Positions 59,849 to 64,000 of a stretch of 64,000 nucleotides of DNA are shown in pieces. This stretch comes from Amanita rubescens (taxonomy: Eukaryota; Basidiomycota; Agaricomycetes; Agaricales; Amanitaceae), in assembly GCA_015039365.1 (NCBI GenBank), contig WION01000013.1, positions 248,001 through 312,000 on the forward strand, read 5' to 3'. The notes under the pieces were generated by a model. That model was given only the letters and a program-made list of their open reading frames with translations. It was not told where the DNA came from and made no database searches. Both the position numbers and the translations under genes were made by a program. Positions within the stretch are counted from its first letter, which is position 1; every line of letters begins with the position of its first letter.

Positions 59849-62800
59849 ATGCCAACGGGTTCAGACGATTCATTTGGTTTGTACGCTCACGCGTGAACAA
59901 TAGTAATCTGACTATTCAATAGCCAATGATTCCGACTTCCAGGCTGGTCCATATTCTTATGACACCAAGAAAAGAAAGAAAGGAAAAGCTAAGGGACGAC
60001 GAGCTGTTCTTGGTCTCAAGAATAGCCGAGGTCCAAAGAAACGATGTATGACAGTAACCAATCTTTTTCTCTCTTACACCTAATAATAGCGCAGTCCAAC
60101 GGCATAGAAATGACGGTGATGCCAACCCACTTTTGCAATACTTTGGTAAGATTGTACTAGAACCACATAATGAAGATGCATCATGCATTGTGAACTGTAG
60201 CAGAAGGCTTTGATTTGCATTCAGCGTCTGAGGAAGAACCTAGTAGGGCTGCTCGAACAGATGAGGACAGTGATTTGGAGGATGCTCAACATGAGTCTGA
60301 CGAAGACGAAGAGCAGCCACTTATTTCAAGAGTGACAGAAGAATCTATACGCCAATGGAGTGTGACATCGGGTACACAACCTGAAATCCCGCAAGCACGG
60401 AGGCTAAGCGCAGTCCAAAGCGATTCAGTAACAGGTGAAGGTGTCCTGAAATGGTTCCAAAGATGATGTTCATGTATGCGTTAAGAATCTGATTCCGACT
60501 TGGAAATTCTGCCCAAGAGAAAACATACAGCGATCGAGAGCGAAAATAAAAGACCAACAAAGAGAAGTAAACGCTCAAACAGCGTCGCAGGTAGTTGAGT
60601 AAAATATAAGACTTGCATGGACTCTTGTTGAATTTCCATTGCTAAGGCGAAAGCTCGGTGACAGAATCAGATCCTAGTGGAATAGAATGGAGTTGAGCAG
60701 ATTTTAAACGCCAATATTTCCACGGCGTAACTGACTACGGCCTTAGCATCAACGAAACTGAGAAGTCAGAGTCAAGACAGCAGCGAAACCGAATCTGAGG
60801 CTGAGGCCGAGCTGCTGGCCGATCCTGTGAGGCTCGCTCTTGAATATTCAGATGGGAAAGTAACTTTGCATTCAACTTTCAAGGGACTAAAGCCAAAGCC
60901 TGGTTTTCCGCTTGCGCCTGGACAGAGACATTTGGGACCACTGATCCTCGATACAGAGCAGAAATGCATGGTTCCGGCCGCAATAAACACGTATCTACGT
61001 GAGTATCAGCGGGACGGTGTTCGGTTCTTTTGGAGACAATACAAAGAGGGACGAGGTGGCCTGCTCGGCGATGACATGGGTTTGGTACGGTTCAGATTAC
61101 TTATTCAATTTAATTAACTCAACGACACGCCCCATTTCTTAGGGCAAGTCACCACTGTACACTTTCGCAAGACGATTCCTAACACACTCACAGGAAAGAC
61201 CATTCAAGTTATCTCCTTTCTCTCGGCTATCATGAGGAAAAATGGTGTGGAAACTGATAGGAATCGCCGCCGTAAGCACGTGTCGAACTTACAGGACCGC
61301 GAAGCGTGGAAGAAACGGAGAGAATTACCTCCTGCTGATGCGACTTGGCCAACTTGCCTGATCGTCGCACCCAGTACTGTGGTGCATAATTGGCAGCGAG
61401 AGTTTGAAACGGTAGGCACCCCTGTGTTCCGTGTCATTGTGGCTGACCGTAAGTCGCCTAGTGGGGTTACTTTGAAGTCGGTCTGTACGTTGGAAACCCC
61501 AAGGAACGCGAACCGGTGTTACAAGATTTCAAGATGGGCCGCTTGGACGTAGGTAAGGGTCGGAACCAATGTTGCCATTTTCGTACTTGAAATTTTTTTA
61601 GTTTTGACCACATTTGATATCGCTAGAAAAGATATTGACATTTTAGACGACCTTGCATGGTCTTGTATATTTGTGGATGAGGTACATCGCGTAAAAAATG
61701 AAGCAGCGAAGATAACACGAGCCTACCATCAATTTCGTTGTTGCCGGCGATTTGGGTTGACAGGGACAACTATTCAGAATTCTTACAAAGAGATGTGGAC
61801 CATTTTGGACTGGTCAAGCCCAGGGCAACTCGGTAGCTCCAGGCAGTGGCAAGGATTTGTTGTCAAGCCCCTGACAGCTGGACAATCCGCGTCAGCCACG
61901 GAGGAAGAAAGAGCCAAGGCGCTGGTGAGCGAGCCGCTAATTTGAAATTGTCTTATCGCTCGAGCGGCTTTACATAGGCTGTTGCTCTCGTTTTGAAGGA
62001 TAAATTACTCCCGCGTTTCTTCCTACGGAGGTAACAGGATCACGATTATATACGGCTCAACCTTTGTTTATACTAACATTTTCTCAGGACGAAGGAGATC
62101 ATCCAAAACCAGGTATATGCGAACCCCGCATTAATGAAGACGTACTTACGTTATACAGTTACCTCGAAAAGTTGATCAGGTCGTCTTTTGTCCCCTTAAG
62201 CCACAGCAAATTCATGCATACAAGAACTTATTACAAACGGAGCAGGTCCAGAACTTGATACAACGGACTGCTCCCTGTACATGTGGTTCAGGGAAACAGT
62301 GCGTGCCGATCAAGGGTTAACGTTAGGATATAATCTGATCTAAGCCTAGTCGGCAAGCATGCTGCCACCCACTAATTCCTGGGGATGTTTTCAAATACAT
62401 GTCTATATTGATTAAGCTTTCGAATCACCTTGGGTTGATTCTTCCAGGTAAGCTGAAAGTGAACTTTCGTCTCAGGTGATCGTCATTAACAACAGGATTC
62501 CAGCGCCAACGGACAGTCCCGAACAGGTACACTATTTTTTAGCTCCTTCAGTATATACAATTTATTTGCGCAGACAATACGGAACCGAGCCTTAGCCCAG
62601 TTCGCCTTTCCAGAAGGTGACATTCCCAAATATGGCACTGCTATGATGCAGCCACAATACTGCGGTAAATGGGCTGTAAGTCGTTTCTCATTGGCGGCGA
62701 GACAGGAGTTTATGTCACCATCTCGCTATAGGTACTAGATCTTCTCCTTAAGGAATGGCACAAGGACTCTTCCAACAAGGTGTTAATTTTTACGAAATCG

Positions 62801-64000
62801 GTGAAATTACTAGAAATGCTGGAATTTCACTTGCGCGCTCAAGGTCAACGCCAATCACTTCAGTGGTAGTCGACGTATTTGACCTTAGCTGATTAGGATA
62901 TGATTTCCTCAAGTTGGATGGCAGCACAAAACAGTCCGAACGTTTGTTTTACAGACCACAGGGGCACTGATGTCCACTTACATTTTTCGTAGGCATGCCG
63001 ATGATAGATCGGTTCCAAACGGATCCAGCCGTATTCATTTTCCTTATTTCGACGTTAGCAGGTGGCACAGGCCTCAACCTAACAGGTTAGTATGCTGTAA
63101 AAAGCTGGTTTGGCATCTAACTTGATCTGTCGCAGGTGCAAACAAAGTCGTAATATTCGGTGAGTTTTATCCCTGGCTTTGTGGCTGAGCCACCCAACTT
63201 CCGCAAAGATCCCAATTGGAGTGAGCGCCAACATTGTTGATCTCATCATATCATTCAACGCCAGCTTAGATCCTGCGCACGATTTGCAAGCTATGGATAG
63301 GTAATAATAAAAAACTCTATCTCAATCCCGATCATTACTCAAAAGGACAGAGCATTCCGCTTTGGTCAGACTCGTGATGTCTCTGTCTATCGATTACTGG
63401 GTGCCGGCTCCATTGAGGAGTTGATCTACGCCCGCCAGATATACAAGCAACAACAAATGGCTATAGGGTATGAAGCAAGCGTTCAAACACGGTAAGTAGG
63501 GCGTGAGCGAAGGGGTCATATATTTCAATCACGCGTCAGGTACTTCGAGGGCATTCAAGGCGATACTACCAAGAAGGGAGAGTTATTTGGCATCGAGAAC
63601 ATCTTCAAATTCCACGAGGATAAGTTAGCGACGAAGATGGCGGTATGTTATACGGAACCCAGCTTTACTTTTCTTTGATACCTAGTAACTTAGATCGAAA
63701 AGGCCAACCTTGCCGAACTGGATTGGGCATTAGCAAACATGAGGGCCGTTAGGTCCAAGAAGCGGGATAAAATAACCGAGGAGCTAGTTACAGATGCCGA
63801 TGGAAAAGCAGGCAAAGAAGACGTATGTATTTTCATTCAGTAGACAACATGATACCTGACACAGTCTCAGAGTAATTTAAAGGGCCTTGGAGCACTACTT
63901 TTCGACGATGGCAAGGAATCTTCTACGTGTTGCATGAATGGTCTAATGACGATTCTTTAGCTGTTCCTGACCTACAGGATATCGACAAGGATGTCATTCA
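59849..64000 (+). CDS. ERCC6L2-type SNF2 ATPase (partial, runs off window)
   Basis: DNA-dependent ATPase of the Rad26/CSB-like group, probably for DNA repair. Exon 1 at 59849 reads MPTGSDDSF, then [21 protein letters not shown] charged N-terminal region ([30 protein letters not shown]) leads to the ATPase: [84 protein letters not shown] (motif II), [20 protein letters not shown]. The helicase C part has [76 protein letters not shown] and [17 protein letters not shown]. After it, [20 protein letters not shown] and [20 protein letters not shown] are typical of ERCC6L2. The 3' end lies beyond 64000. Confidence 0.9.
61085..61193 (+). other. Tandem introns separated by one nucleotide (twin-intron-like) in the ERCC6L2-type gene
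   Basis: Intron 1 (61085-61142) has donor GTACGG and acceptor TTCTTAG. A single G (61143) follows. Then 61144-61193 forms a second intron with GC donor GCAAGT, branch site CTAAC and acceptor CACAG. Only removal of both pieces yields TTG-GGA-AAG-ACC, that is L-G-K-T in the Walker A loop. One long intron would be off by one base. Confidence 0.55.

Noticed and set aside
1..64000. CRISPR arrays, tRNA or rRNA genes
   Set aside because: No direct-repeat array and no recognisable tRNA boxes or rRNA segments were found by reading; a tRNAscan run would be decisive.

Overview
The window reads as nuclear DNA of a filamentous basidiomycete fungus, most likely an Agaricomycete. Genes are dense, on both strands, and cut by many short introns (about 45-60 nt, GT..AG, often with a CTAAC/CTGAC branch site). 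Gene content is fungal: polyporopepsin-type protease, Noc2, Ytm1, Swp73/Rsc6, Lcl3, D-arabinono-lactone oxidase, Nup192. No tRNA, rRNA, CRISPR array or intact transposon was recognised.

Layout. 1-10.6 kb: histone H2A.Z and a divergent F-box-like gene, a Kin4-like CAMKL kinase with a C-terminal KA1 domain, a separate gene that is a copy of that KA1 tail, a protein with an integrase-type H2C2 zinc finger, and a small Ser-rich probable GPI protein. 10.6-23.5 kb: the scaffold nucleoporin Nup192/Nup205, Sft2, and cytosolic leucyl-tRNA synthetase. 23.6-34.8 kb: two inverted paralogous small secreted proteins bracketing Swp73/Rsc6 (SWI/SNF-RSC), Tah18 (diflavin reductase) and Lcl3 (nuclease-like), followed by a secreted aspartic protease. 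35.6-45.9 kb: Ytm1, Dph3, a chromodomain protein carrying a domain of phage thymine-hypermodification enzymes, a METTL14-type m6A methyltransferase subunit, Noc2 and a Cbp6-like factor. 47.2-64 kb: an HSPA12-like Hsp70 ATPase with an MGCC lipidation-type N-terminus, D-arabinono-1,4-lactone oxidase, UBE2G2/Ubc7, RNA polymerase III subunit RPC2, a UBE2G1-type E2, and an ERCC6L2-type SNF2 ATPase running off the right edge.

Shared themes are inference from families: ribosome production (Ytm1, Noc2, Pol III, LeuRS, Dph3), chromatin and nucleic-acid modification (H2A.Z, Swp73, chromodomain/hypermodification protein, METTL14, ERCC6L2), and ER-linked ubiquitination (two UBE2G-type E2s). The most unusual locus is the pair at 38.4-42.4 kb: a predicted DNA-base-modification protein fused to a chromodomain, divergent from an RNA m6A methyltransferase subunit.

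Caution: several conserved genes (kinase, LeuRS, Swp73, Tah18, H2C2 protein) contain single-base indels, some in homopolymers, that break the frame with no intron to explain them. They look more like consensus errors than pseudogenes, but this cannot be settled from sequence alone.
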